Assembly (NCBI RefSeq): GCF_024763615.1 | Contig: NC_077222.1 | Location: 65,100,001 to 65,164,000 of the forward strand | DNA: 64,000 bases | Origin: Phlebotomus papatasi | Lineage: Eukaryota > Arthropoda > Insecta > Diptera > Psychodidae | Direction: 5' to 3' | Shown: one piece after another, positions 42,960 to 54,900 of the stretch | Position numbering within the stretch: position 1 is the stretch's first letter | Layout: each line of letters starts with the position of its first letter | Translations under genes and position numbers: made by a program | Notes under the pieces: generated by a model | What the model was told of the DNA's origin: nothing | The model's database searches: none | What the model saw: only the letters and a program-made list of their open reading frames with translations

Positions 42960-45900
42960 CTGAAAAAGAAAATCACCTACAGTTTATTCTTTCCTCCAAT
43001 AAAATCGTTCAAACGGTTGAAACTTACGGTTGTAGCAAAGTAGAAGTTCTGTTTCATGACCATCGTAGAGATCAAGGGCTGCTACTAGCTGTGTCTGCGA
43101 TCTCTTGGATATTTCAATTTCGTGCAGACGAAAGGATTGTCCAGTGCTTTCACAAACTACGTCAAAATTGTGCTTGAAACCGCAACAAATGATATTTCCA
43201 TGATTTGGATCTAACTTGGAATTTGCATATCCCTCGATTATTGTCAGAATTGATGGTGTTTCATGAAGGGTGATTTCCTGCAATCAAGAAGAAAAAAATT
43301 TTACACAAGAAAATATATTTAGTCCTTAATTACTTGTAAAATTTTCTGCAAATCCGCTTACTTACAAAAGATCAAGTAAAACCTAAATTTCTATTTTTTA
43401 AATGATGTCAATCAATTAAAAAAAACAAAACTTCTACAAAACTTCGTCGTAAAGCAGAGATTTATTGCAAAAGACACATGTCGATTCTTGATTTTTTAAT
43501 GAAAGTTTCACGTCAGTTCTTTGATGTATAATAATAATAATGATGGTAGCACAACGTTCCATAGAGGAACTAGGCCTTCCCACAAGGGGAGTTCGGGACA
43601 TCCATTATTATTTCTTCTTATGATGTGTCATCATTATAATGTTCTTTGATGTTCCTACTACTAAAAATCCATGTCGATGATTTCTACTTCAAGAGATCTG
43701 TAATACGATCTTTGATTTCTTACAAAAATACGACATCGTTTCTGTTCAAGCATAAAATAAGTTTCATCCAAAAAATGCACTTTCTCCGACTTAAATTATT
43801 TTTGATGATCTCCCGAACACCACCCAAATCCCAAGTACCGCTTATCGATACCAAAAATTAGAGAAGAGACAAAAGGGAGCTGAAAAAAATAGATACGTTT
43901 TTTCTACACGCACACTGTTGCACTTGGCAGTCGGAGAGAGAGAGAATTTGCAATATAATAATCCTGGCGCGCAGATTTTAGAGTCAGTCGTGGTCATCAA
44001 CTAAAACCAATAAGTTGTGCCAAGCAATTAATTCTACCCAGTGCTTGTCTATTAAGATAAATCCAGCTATACCATCAGTGCATTTGAACTTAAGTTGCTT
44101 TTTGAGCATCCTCATTAGTCTAGATCTCAAGAAGTTGTGTGGTGTGGAAAGGAAGCTGCAGTGAAGTGAGTGGTGCTTGTTGAGGTGTGTCAAGAAGTGA
44201 TTTTTGGCCAAGATAAACTCCACCGAGACGAAGGCCCACCAGAAGAAACAGACCGTCAGAGCTGTGCTGCCTAGCCGATCATCCAAATAACTTTTTTTGG
44301 GGTCCTCCTCACCGAATAGACATCAGGTTAACCCTACCGCCTCCATCCTACAGGTGAATAGAATCCAGCCCTCAGCCACTTTAGAGGGAGAGACAGATCA
44401 GGTTAACCCTACCGCCTCCATCCTACAGGTGAATAGAATCCAGCCCTCAGCCACTTTAGAGGGAGAGACAGATCAGGTTAACCCTACCGCCTCCATCCTA
44501 CAGGTGAATAGAATCCAGCCCTAAGCCACTTTAGAGGGAGAGACAGATCAGGTTAACCCTACCGCCTCCATCCTACAGGTGAATAGAATCCAGCCCTCAG
44601 CCACTTTAGAGGGAGAGACAGATCAGGTTAACCCTACCGCCTCCATCCTACAGGTGAATAGAATCCAGCCCTCAGCCACTTTAGAGGGAGAGACAGATCA
44701 GGTTAACCCTACCGCCTCCATCCTACAGGTGAATAGAATCCAGCCCTCAGCCACTTTAGAGGGAGAGACAGATCAGGTTAACCCTACCGCCTCCATCCTA
44801 CAGGTGAATAGAATCCAGCCCTCAGCCACTTTAGAGGGAGAGACAGATCAGGTTAACCCTACCGCCTCCATCCTACAGGTGAATAGAATCCAGCCCTAAG
44901 CCACTTTAGAGGGAGAGACAGATCAGGTTAACCCTACCGCCTCCATCCTACAGGTGAATAGAATCCAGCCCTCAGCCACTTTAGAGGGAGAGACAGATCA
45001 GGTTAACCCTACCGCCTCCATCCTACAGGTGAATAGAATCCAGCCCTCAGCCACTTTAGAGGGAGAGACAGATCAGGTTAACCCTACCGCCTCCATCCTA
45101 CAGGTGAATAGAATCCAGCCCTCAGCCACTTTAGAGGGAGAGACAGATCAGGTTAACCCTACCGCCTCCATCCTACAGGTGAATAGAATCCAGCCCTCAG
45201 CCACTTTAGAGGGAGAGACAGATCAGGTTAACCCTACCGCCTCCATCCTACAGGTGAATAGAATCCAGCCCTCAGCCACTTTAGAGGGAGAGACAGATCA
45301 GGTTAACCCTACCGCCTCCATCCTACAGGTGAATAGAATCCAGCCCTCAGCCACTTTAGAGGGAGAGACAGATCAGGTTAACCCTACCGCCTCCATCCTA
45401 CAGGTGAATAGAATCCAGCCCTAAGCCACTTTAGAGGGAGAGACAGATCAGGTTAACCCTACCGCCTCCATCCTACAGGTGAATAGAATCCAGCCCTCAG
45501 CCACTTTAGAGGGAGAGACAGATCAGGTTAACCCTACCGCCTCCATCCTACAGGTGAGCGAAACCACCCTCAAACTCTGATACATTTTTTGGTCCTCCCG
45601 CGCCTTCAACGGCAGGTTCGTTGCTGTGTAGAAGAGTGGGAATCATCTGACCTTGCAATTTTCCGAAAATTACAGTCCATCTCTACTAACTTTTCTCGAA
45701 TATAATGCCACTACCTGACAAGAGAGTGACCCTTAAAGGGTACATAACGCGTATTGAACAATTTATTTCTGAATGCAATGAGAGTTCTGATGATCAGATC
45801 GAAATTAAAGAAATCGCACAGGCCTACTCCAAGATTCAGGAATATGAATCTCAATTCATTACCATCCACCGCAATCTCTCAAAGGACATGTCAGAAAAGG

Positions 45901-48900
45901 ACATGCTCTCTGAGAAGTCTGAACATGAAGGTATAATGAAACGAATCCATTCAGCCAAAGCAGACCTCCTTAAAATTTACACAGATGTTTGCCCATTGCA
46001 CGGAGCTCCCTCAGACATTACCCTAGCCCTGAATGATAAAGTTGAAGACCTTCCGATGCCCACACCTCACTCCTCAGGTTCCATCCTCAAACAATCCAAA
46101 CTTACTGGAACTACCCTTCGGAACACTGATAACCAAATCCTTGGTAATGTGCAGGGTGCTTATGGGGGGAATATTTTTTCTGAAAATCGTTCTTTCACTC
46201 AAGATCAAGCGCCATCGAGTCAATATCCCGGATCAAACACATCAAGTCTCGAAGCTGCCCTCTCAATGCTCATTAATCATCAAATGCGAGCTGAAGACCG
46301 CAATCAAGAACTGTTTCGTCAATTAGGTACTGCCATATCCGCTATTCCCACTGCCACAACACAACAGGAGCCTCACTCCAACAAACTTCCCACACTCGAT
46401 GTTCCGAAATTTTCTGGTGATCGTACTCAATGGTCTCATTTTAAGGGAATGTTCAGGAGCATTGTTCACGATAACCGTCGGCTGTCCAGAATTCAGAAGT
46501 TACAATACCTTATGTCCTATCTGACGGGAAATGCCCTTAAGTTAGTCGAGAATACTCCTCTGTCTGACCATGGATATGAGTCCGCTTGGAGGTTATTGCA
46601 AAAACATTTTGATGATGGATTTACAGTTGTTCATTGCGAGATTGAAAGGTTTTGTAAAATCCCAGCCATCACCACACCAAATGTGCCATCTTTCACAACC
46701 CTTTATGCTACTACAGTGTCCGTCCTTGATTCGTTAGATGGACAAAATGCCACTTCCCGTGATCCTTGGGTGATTTACCTACTGCTCTCCAAGCTTGATT
46801 CAGAGACTAAGGCTTTATGGTCGCGAGAGGTTTCAGCCTTGACCCCTACCCTTGATAAATTCTTAGATTTTCTATCTGCACGCCTCAAGTCATTGGAGAT
46901 GTGCCAAACTACTCCGTCTAGTGACTATGATAAGACAACAACCAAGATTGCTTCGTCCAAGCCTGTGCGGCCACGTCTTAGTCTGGCTGCTGTCACGGGC
47001 GAGTCATCTCCCACTCCGTGTTTCGCCTGTCAAGAAACCGATCATAGACTTTTCCGATGCCCCAAGTTTCTTGGGATGTCCCCTTCTGATCGCCTTAACA
47101 TCGTCAGACAAAACTATTTATGCCGCAAGTGTATAACTAGCACTCATAACACTAGAGATTGCACCTTTTTTCCGTGTAGGAAGTGTGCAGGTCCGCATAA
47201 CACCTTGCTTCATGAGGCTTTTCAATCATCCAACCAACCCACATCTGCTCAAAGACCCTCTGTTGCAAAAACGAGGTCCACTCCTGCATTAGCTGCGCCT
47301 TTAACTACCGGCCAAACTGACCAAGTTAATTCAAGTTCACAACCATCAAGTCCAACTGATTCAACGGCGCCCTCCACTTCAGACGATGTGAACCAAGTGG
47401 CCAATGTGTCTTCCATTATCGCTCCACGCCAATTCCAAAGAGTATTCCTTGAAACAGCTGTGGTACATGTTTTCAACAGACACGGCGTACCAGTCCAATG
47501 CCGGGCATTGCTAGATTCAGGTGCTCAAGCCAGCCTAATTTCGCAGGCATTATATCAAAGACTCAAATTACCTAAGACCCTGTCGGATTTGTATATTGGT
47601 GGAGTGGTGGAGGGGGGCGCGAGGGCGAGATATCAGACAAATTGTGCCTTTCGGTCTCTTTCACAAGATGCAAACTTCTCTATTAGTTGTCACATTGTGC
47701 CGTCGGTTCTTCAACAAAAAATCCCAAATTGGAAGGTAGATGTCACCCAGGTTCAAATTCCAGACTCTCTCGTGCTCGCAGATCCCACTTGGCATGAACC
47801 CCAGGCAATAGATTTGTTGATTAGTAACGAAATATATAATGACCTCATGACAGGTGTAGTACGTCGCCTAGGTCCTGGTCTACCCGTTTTAAAGGAAACC
47901 ATGCTTGGTTGGGTCGTCTCTGGGCCCCTTTCCATCCCTGAAAGAAGTGACTCTGTGGTCATTGTTGCCGCGACGTTGTCTTCCATAGACAAAACCCTGA
48001 AGAGATTCTGGGAATCAGAAGAGCCTTATGTGGCTCCGGTTCTGCCACCCGATCATGAGAAAGTTGAGAAATGCTATCGTGAAACCACTGTTCGTATGTC
48101 CTCCGGTCGATACATGGTCCAGTTGCCCCTTGGTCCCAATCTTAATCGTCTTGGGGATAACCTTGGTCATGCGACCCGTCAATTTTTGAGCCTCGAGACC
48201 AGACTCAATCGGAATCCAGACCTTAAAAAACAATATCAGGCTGCCATGCAAGAGAATTTTGACTCCAACTTCTTTGAAGAAGTCCCGCTTCAAGAGATGT
48301 TGAACCCCAGTTATTATTTGCCCCACCATTGTGTTCTAAAAACATCGGGAGACTCCACCAAAATTCGCATCGTAATGAATGCGAGCTCCAAATCCCAGAC
48401 TGGAATAAGTTTGAATGATGTCGCTCTCATGGGACCTGTTGTCCAACCAGATATCGTGACAACCCTTCTCAGATTTAGGGAACACCCTGTGGCTTTTATC
48501 TGCGACATCAAAAAGATGTATCCGCAAATTCTTCTTCATCCGCCTCACCGTGACTTTCATAGAATCCTTTGGAGAACGGATTCCGATCAGCCAATCAAAC
48601 ATTATCGGGCCCTCGGTGTCTGTTTTGGGGTTACATCCTCCCCATATTTGGCCACCCGAACTCTTGTCGACCTGAGTGATCAAGGTAAAACCTCTCACCC
48701 CTTGGCTAGTCGCCTGTTGAAAGAAAACTTTTATGTAGATGATTGTCTAGCGTCATTTGCAACAGTGGAAGAAGCTAAACACGGTGCGGCACAACTTACT
48801 GACCTTTTGGGAAGTGCTGGTATGTCTTCATCCAAGTGGAACTCCAATTCCTTATCGGTTATCCCGGAAAAACAATCAGAAGAAGAACGTCTGCTCCCTG

Positions 48901-51900
48901 AAGCATCGTCCACTCTGGGCATGACCTGGCATGTCATGGCTGACTACTTTGTTTACAAACGGGCTCCCGGTTCTGCCCCTTCACTCACGAAGAGGGGCTT
49001 GTTATCATGTTTGGCATCTTTGTATGACCCATTGGGGCTGATCACTCCAATTATAGTACTAGGGAAATTGATTCTCCAATCACTATGGGTAGCAGGATTG
49101 GACTGGGATAGTCCACTCCCGGATCACATTGTCCATTCATGGACAAAATTCTACAACGCTCTGCCAGCTGTCGAAGAAATCCAAATCCCCAGATGTGTGT
49201 CCGACTATTCCCAGTTCTTTCTCAAGGAAGTTCACGTTTTTGCTGATAGCAGCTCGTACGCATATGGTGCAGTGGCATATGCAGTCACCGTTAGCCAAAT
49301 TCAACCAGCTCAAGCCATGTCACGGATTATGATTGCTAAGTCCCGGGTCGCACCCACTGCCCCCACTACCATACCTCAGTTGGAACTTCGTGCGGCTTTG
49401 TTGGCCGCTCAACTCCTCCACAAAATACGCGAGTCTATCCTAGTTTCTGAGTATTTTCTGTGGACGGATTCAACGATAGTACTTTGCCAAATCCGATCCA
49501 CTCGCCTTCGTCTAGAACCTTTTCAACTCAGTAGAATCACAAAAATCCAAGCTCTCACTGACACTTCACGCTGGCATTATGTGCCAACTCATTTAAATCC
49601 TGCTGATATAGTCTCAAGGGGCATGTACCCTCGAGAGCTTCGAGATTCTGATTCTTGGTGGAATGGCCCCGCGTTCGTAATACAAGATGCTTCCATGTGG
49701 CCCAATGACCCTTCTCAGCACAGTGCATTATCGATGGTCATTACTAATAAGCCTACTCATTCAGAACCTCCTTTCCATCCATCTTTCCAAGAGCATCTCG
49801 TCTCTTTAACCAATAATTATGAACGGTTGCTCCGAATCCTAGCATATGTCCGTCGCTTCCTGAAAAAACCATCCGCTCGTAATCGAGGACTTCCCAGTAC
49901 CCAAGAATTACAAGAGTCAGAAAAATCCCTGATTCGGAGTGCACAGAACGACCAGCTCGAGGAGGTAAGGCAGGCCATAAAAAATGGCGCATTACACCGC
50001 TCCCAGAGATTCAAACATGTGCACCAGCTGTGCCCCTTCATTGACGGGGAAGGACTGATCAGAGTGGGAGGCAGATTGGAAGGGTCAACTGCAACTTATG
50101 ATACAAAACATCCAATTTTACTACCAAAATGTAAATTGACCTATTTGATTGCCATGCACTTCCATCGTACACAAAAGCATATTGGTCCCCAAGCTCTCCT
50201 CGCTACCCTGCGACAGATCTATTGGCCTTTAGGTGGGAGAAGTTTGACGCGTAAGGTGGTTAGGGAATGCATAACCTGCTGGAAGCAGCGTCCGGTGGTT
50301 GCGCAACAAAGGATGGGAGATCTACCATCTCATCGCGTGGATTACAGCCCCCCTTTCTCTGTGTGTGGAGTTGATTTTTGTGGGCCGGTCCTCACGCGTC
50401 CCAGTTTTAGAAGAGGAGGTGCATCATATCAAACCTATATATGTGTGTTTGTATGCTTTGTCACAAAGGCAGTCCACATCGAAGTAGTAAGCAGTCTATC
50501 CACTGAGGCATTCATCGCGGCCCTTCGAAGATTTTCGTCTAGAAGAGGAGTCCCCGGTCACATTTATTGTGACAATAGAACCAATTTCAAGGGTGCTTGC
50601 AATCTCTTGGAAAAATTTTGGATGTCCTTACAAGAAGACTCAGTCCTCCAGGAAGAGGTCGCCAGAATGAGAACAAATTGGCATTTCAATCCCGCTAGGT
50701 CTCCACATCACGGGGGACTCTATGAAGCTGCGGTAAAGTCCCTCAAACACAATCTGGTTAGGGAGGTTGGCCAAACCATCCTAACGTTTGAAGAATTATC
50801 AACCGTTACCTCCCAAATAGAAGCTATTCTTAATAGTCGCCCGATCTCGCCACTGTCTGAGGATCCTAACGAACTGACAGCGCTCACCCCAGGTCATTTC
50901 TTGATCGGTCGTCCACTAAACTCCATTCCTGATTATGAACTCACAAATCTCTCTCCTCATGCCCTTACTCGATGGCAGTTGTGTCAGAGGGTACTTCAAC
51001 ATTTTGCAGACCGCTGGAGGCAAGAATATCTGCACACTCTTCAAAGGCGCTCAAAATGGTCAGAAACTCATGAAAATCTTGGGGTTGGAGACATTGTGAT
51101 TATCTGTGAGAAAACCTCATCTCATTCCTACCCACTAGGTATAATTGAACGACTCCATCCTGGTAAAGATGGTAGATGCAGAGTGGTCACTATACGTACG
51201 GCAAGGGGAACCTTCACTAGAGCAATCCAAAATATTTCAAAAATGCCAATTGAGGGATTACCACCCTCTTCATCGCGGGGGGAGCATGTTCAAGCATAAA
51301 ATAAGTTTCATCCAAAAAATGCACTTTCTCCGACTTAAATTATTTTTGATGATCTCCCGAACACCACCCAAATCCCAAGTACCGCTTATCGATACCAAAA
51401 ATTAGAGAAGAGACAAAAGGGAGCTGAAAAAAATAGATACGTTTTTTCTACACGCACACTGTTGCACTTGGCAGTCGGAGAGAGAGAGAATTTGCAATAT
51501 AATAATCCTGGCGCGCAGATTTTAGAGTCAGTCGTGGTCATCAACTAAAACCAATAAGTTGTGCCAAGCAATTAATTCTACCCAGTGCTTGTCTATTAAG
51601 ATAAATCCAGCTATACCATCAGTGCATTTGAACTTAAGTTGCTTTTTGAGCATCCTCATTAGTCTAGATCTCAAGAAGTTGTGTGGTGTGGAAAGGAAGC
51701 TGCAGTGAAGTGAGTGGTGCTTGTTGAGGTGTGTCAAGAAGTGATTTTTGGCCAAGATAAACTCCACCGAGACGAAGGCCCACCAGAAGAAACAGACCGT
51801 CAGAGCTGTGCTGCCTAGCCGATCATCCAAATAACTTTTTTTGGGGTCCTCCTCACCGAATAGACATCAGGTTAACCCTACCGCCTCCATCCTACAGGTG

Positions 51901-54900
51901 AATAGAATCCAGCCCTCAGCCACTTTAGAGGGAGAGACAGATCAGGTTAACCCTACCGCCTCCATCCTACAGGTGAATAGAATCCAGCCCTCAGCCACTT
52001 TAGAGGGAGAGACAGATCAGGTTAACCCTACCGCCTCCATCCTACAGGTGAATAGAATCCAGCCCTAAGCCACTTTAGAGGGAGAGACAGATCAGGTTAA
52101 CCCTACCGCCTCCATCCTACAGGTGAATAGAATCCAGCCCTCAGCCACTTTAGAGGGAGAGACAGATCAGGTTAACCCTACCGCCTCCATCCTACAGGTG
52201 AATAGAATCCAGCCCTCAGCCACTTTAGAGGGAGAGACAGATCAGGTTAACCCTACCGCCTCCATCCTACAGGTGAATAGAATCCAGCCCTCAGCCACTT
52301 TAGAGGGAGAGACAGATCAGGTTAACCCTACCGCCTCCATCCTACAGGTGAATAGAATCCAGCCCTCAGCCACTTTAGAGGGAGAGACAGATCAGGTTAA
52401 CCCTACCGCCTCCATCCTACAGGTGAATAGAATCCAGCCCTAAGCCACTTTAGAGGGAGAGACAGATCAGGTTAACCCTACCGCCTCCATCCTACAGGTG
52501 AATAGAATCCAGCCCTCAGCCACTTTAGAGGGAGAGACAGATCAGGTTAACCCTACCGCCTCCATCCTACAGGTGAGCGAAACCACCCTCAAACTCTGAT
52601 ACAGTTTCCTTACTCACTACAAAATATCCTTACAGATTGTTGATTTCTTATAAAAGATTTATTGTTTGATTTATTTTCTTCTCTGTTTTTCCGCACCCCC
52701 GTGCGGCCATCACCGTCTTAGTGTCGATTCCAACCTCCGGGATAAAAATGATGGAAAATCCTATCATTGGTTGTATGTTTATTCACAGTGCATATGCACG
52801 TAGGCTACTTATATGGGAAGATGGATATGCTCACAGAGAGAGAGAGATAGATTAGGAAAACCTAGCGATTGTGGTTGTTTGGCTTCCCGTCTAAACTAAG
52901 TTATTTAACATTTAACATTTAAATGGTGTGGACTAGCAGAGATCTGTCGATCCTTGGTTTTTTATTTTTACATAAGTTCAACGTCGTACCTCGATGCACC
53001 TACTACAACATTTTTACATCGATTCTTCAGTTCTACTACAAAACATTTAAGAATATCCTTGATTTTTTTCCGAAAATACTATGTTATTCTCTGATTTAGG
53101 GGAAAGTGCTCATGCTTTCAACGGTCCCAAGCTTTATAGTGACTTTTTTCTATGTTTTTCAGTAAATACGACTCGTCGCACCCATATTTTAAAAAGCAGG
53201 GGACAGTGTCCTGTTTTTAAACTATATTGCGGATTCACATTTATTGAGAAACATAGGAAAAAATTAGTCATTGTAAAGCTTGGGACCGTGCAAACATGGG
53301 CACTTTCCCTACTATAAAATATTTCCTAGGAAAGTCATGCGAAATCTTGTGATCAATATGCGACCTCGCGGAGATCAAAGACTTGTCTTGAAACGTCTTG
53401 GGATCGACCCCAAATACCTTTTTAAAGGGACGGAGGATCGACAGACGTAGGTTGCAAACTTGGGTGTCCTAAGTCTGCGACACTGTTAAGTATAAGCGAT
53501 TGAAAATAATTTATTGAAAGAAGTTAGTTCACCCTTTAATTCTAAAAGAAAGTGCCATATATTCATGTCGATTTCCTCTTTATTATACCATCATCACAAG
53601 TCCCTGATTACTAAAAACTTAGGCATTATCCTTATTACTAAAATTCCACTTCGATCCTTCATTTCTTACAAAAGTTAATCATCGATCCTTGATTTCTTAT
53701 AGAAGCTCGACATCGACTTCAGATATGTTGTAAGAAAATCTACGTCGATACTCGGCTACTTAGTAATCTACGCCAATATTCTCTGATTTATTAGGATGGA
53801 TCCACGTAGAATCTTGATTCGAAAGGTTTGACGTCAATCTCCGATTTCTCATATGATTTCCACAAAAGAATCAATGCCTATCCTTAATTAAGGAATCTGT
53901 CGTTTCAATTTTCGATTTCCCGGTCATGGTTGACTTAAGAGAGAAACTTATCTACCCTTCGGCCTTTATAAATAAAACATGAGTAAAAGTCCAATATCAC
54001 ATACCCTCAGGAATAGGAAACCATCTGCAGTGTAATTTCCATTGTTGCACCATGTGTGTTTGGCTGCTGTATCCTTCCACTGGTACATGAGAAGTTTCCT
54101 TCCAATCGCCACAGCCATCTTCAAGTGGCCATCACTCCCATTTGAGATGCTATACAGATGAGTTCCTGCACAATACCACATAGATATTGTATATTAAATA
54201 AATGGAAAATCTAAAGTATGCAATTTATTTGCAATAGTAAGGTTCATTTTCAGGTCATCCTTCAGTTATTTTACGGCTGACCTGAAACAATTTCGATAAA
54301 GCACGTAAACGCCCACAATACGTCTCAGTTTTCCACGTGAGAGAATTAACACATCCAATAAAGACAACATTGTACACGGATTTCCATCCTTAACAAAAGC
54401 TATTTCGTAGTGGAAAAGCCTCTAAAAGCTTAAGAGCGCAAAGAAGCTTTCGTATATATAGATTTTTTTCTATTTCTTCGAATGTTAAGATCTTTATTAC
54501 GAATGCTAAGTAAAACACTCAAAAGCACTTCCACATTTCATATGATACGTAATCCTGTTTTCTCTGCTTAATTAACAACCCTCAATGATTCTACAAATTT
54601 TTCTTTCAAACAAGTGTTTTAGTGTAATTTTGTCGAGAAATTCTCAAAGTTAATGTACTTGAAATGTCGGAATGTGCAATTATGTGCATATAATAGGAGA
54701 AGTACATGTAATGCTCTAAGCCACAAGAGGTTCTATTTTAACGACAGAAAGAGAACTTTCAAACTTTCACTTCTACATAGACGGCTAGTGAGATTTCCGT
54801 AACTTCTCCATGACTCGAATTAAATTCATAATGTCATAAAATCTTGTAAATTACTCCGTATTTTTACTCAATTACCCAAGTGTGGTTATGCGTACTTAAG

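Larger units (their letters stand above)
43743..45584 (+). repeat. 5' LTR, 1842 bp
   Basis: It begins TGTTCAAGC and ends GATACA (TG…CA). The first 581 bp hold the promoter; then a 75-bp tandem array (16 full units plus a partial) fills most of the rest. It is 525 bp longer than the 3' LTR, exactly seven array units. Confidence 0.93.
43738..52608 (+). mobile_element. Complete BEL/Pao LTR retrotransposon with 5-bp target duplication
   Basis: The element is 43743-52603, bounded by GTTTC at 43738-43742 and 52604-52608. It has a 5' LTR (43743-45584), a primer-binding-site candidate (45590-45604), one Gag-Pol ORF (45705-51299), a purine-rich GCGGGGGGAGCA tract directly before the 3' LTR, and a 3' LTR (51287-52603). 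The LTRs begin TGTTCAAGC and end CTCTGATACA. The LTRs read as identical outside the tandem array and the ORF is intact, so the insertion looks recent and possibly still active. It lies antisense in a GARNL3 intron. No envelope-like ORF is present. Confidence 0.95.

Noticed and set aside
43984..44286. 100-codon minus-strand ORF present in both LTRs
   Set aside because: It is duplicated only because the LTR is duplicated; no domain, and it overlaps the plus-strand promoter and leader.
44324..45556. Tandem array could be taken for a CRISPR array or a 25-aa repeat protein
   Set aside because: The 75-bp units are contiguous with no unique spacers and lie inside an LTR. The frames have non-ATG starts, are broken by TAA variants and have no homology.
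47753..49041. Minus-strand ORFs across the BEL Gag-Pol region
   Set aside because: They are antisense shadows of the long coding frame.
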